Source: Candidatus Nitrosopumilus sp. (GTDB lineage Archaea > Thermoproteota > Nitrososphaeria > Nitrososphaerales > Nitrosopumilaceae). From it: a stretch of 5,266 bases of DNA. A program made the position numbers and the translations under genes. The notes under the pieces were generated by a model. The model did not search any database and was not told the origin of the DNA. It saw only the letters and a program-made list of their open reading frames with translations. Location of the stretch: positions 1 through 5,266 of the forward strand of contig JAEMQG010000123.1 of the NCBI GenBank assembly GCA_022758935.1. Reading direction: 5' to 3'. Position 1 is the stretch's first letter; every line of letters starts with the position of its first letter. Positions 4,922 through 5,266 of the stretch are shown here, in pieces.

Positions 4922-5266
4922 TTACGCTGTTCTGAGAATTTTTGGAATTTCATCAAGTGGTATATCTGAAATTACCGTTGCCTCAAATTTTGGTATTTTT
5001 TTTGATTGTAACGCAAATCCTCCAATCAATATTGGTATGTTATATTGTTCCTTGATCTTTTTTACTAATCTTTGTCCTGCGGGTATGTTATCTTCTAATG
5101 TAATTGAAACCAATATTACATCTGGTTTGTTATTTTCAATAAAACTAAGTATTGATTCTGTTGGCATTGATGTACTCATATTATACACTTTAAATCCCTT
5201 TATTGAAAGATATGTTTCCAAAACATCACACCCTAAATGATGTTCTTCACCCACCGGAACACAAAC
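4922..5266 (-). CDS. Cobalamin (B12)-binding domain protein, N-terminus outside window
   Basis: The visible 114 residues are the C-terminal part of a longer frame that is open to the window edge; the GTG at 5254 is not a convincing start because V-C-V-P before it belongs to the first strand of the domain. The fold is the Rossmann-like B12-binding domain: E-E-H-H-L-G (7-12) is an E-x-H-x-x-G version of the D-x-H-x-x-G motif with His9 as predicted lower cobalt ligand, S-I-T-L (54-57) is the S-x-L/T-L site, and I-G-G (81-83) is the dinucleotide-tail glycine pair. The protein ends right after the domain. Glu instead of Asp is, as I recall, typical of CarH/LitR photoreceptor regulators, while methyltransferases usually have Asp. 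The missing part may hold a DNA-binding domain or a helical B12 cap; that decides between regulator and corrinoid protein. Confidence 0.8.
   Translation of the reverse strand, partial: VCVPVGEEHHLGCDVLETYLSIKGFKVYNMSTSMPTESILSFIENNKPDVILVSITLEDNIPAGQRLVKKIKEQYNIPILIGGFALQSKKIPKFEATVISDIPLDEIPKILRTA

Noticed and set aside
5037..5240. Open frame of 67 codons on the plus strand
   Set aside because: It is antisense to the clearly coding cobalamin domain and lacks its own promoter.
1..5266. CRISPR array, tRNA, rRNA, insertion sequence or attachment site
   Set aside because: The only repeats seen are the promoter 10-mers, irregularly spaced and gene-linked; no cloverleaf, transposase or terminal inverted repeats were found by eye.

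Overview
The window looks like chromosomal DNA of an ammonia-oxidising archaeon (Nitrososphaerota/Thaumarchaeota, probably a Nitrosopumilus-like lineage). The basis is very AT-rich DNA, TATA-like boxes about 20-30 bases upstream of start codons with little or no room for a 5' leader, almost no Shine-Dalgarno sequences, and protein families I recall from that phylum. The taxonomic call is inference; there is no rRNA or tRNA in the window.

Layout. Positions 1-380 (minus strand) hold a two-gene unit: a 33-residue four-cysteine zinc-ribbon peptide, then a pyridoxamine-phosphate-oxidase-like flavin/F420 split-barrel protein cut by the window edge. Positions 551-670 (minus) encode a 39-residue single-span membrane peptide. 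Positions 727-1030 have no intact gene, but 773-936 carries what looks like a broken coding tail. Positions 1031-1195 (minus) encode a 54-residue unknown protein. A divergent promoter region (1196-1340) leads to a plus-strand cluster: a 123-residue unknown protein, overlapping by 4 bases an SRPBCC/COQ10-like lipid-binding-fold protein, followed by a phytoene-desaturase-like FAD oxidoreductase (2224-3555). Convergent to it is a secreted, C-terminally anchored PPC-like protein (3637-4320, minus). A second divergent promoter region (4321-4428) leads to a 115-residue unknown protein (4429-4776, plus). The window ends inside a minus-strand gene whose visible C-terminal part is a cobalamin-binding domain.

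The most striking signal is not a gene. The 10-mer TTAGCACTAG (one copy ends in T) occurs six times, each time 45-50 bases upstream of a start codon and about 16-19 bases upstream of a TATA-like box. It accompanies all seven promoters I can infer, including four that drive very small genes or a gene inside a cluster. One copy sits midway between two divergent genes and could serve both. This helped reveal three small genes at 279-380, 551-670 and 1031-1195. Whether the element is a regulon operator or a general promoter element of this lineage cannot be decided from one window.

Functionally, the SRPBCC protein and FAD oxidoreductase suggest handling of an isoprenoid or other hydrophobic substrate. 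The cobalamin domain carries the E-x-H-x-x-G form of the B12 motif that I associate with CarH/LitR-type light regulators, which in bacteria control carotenoid genes. That link is speculative here.
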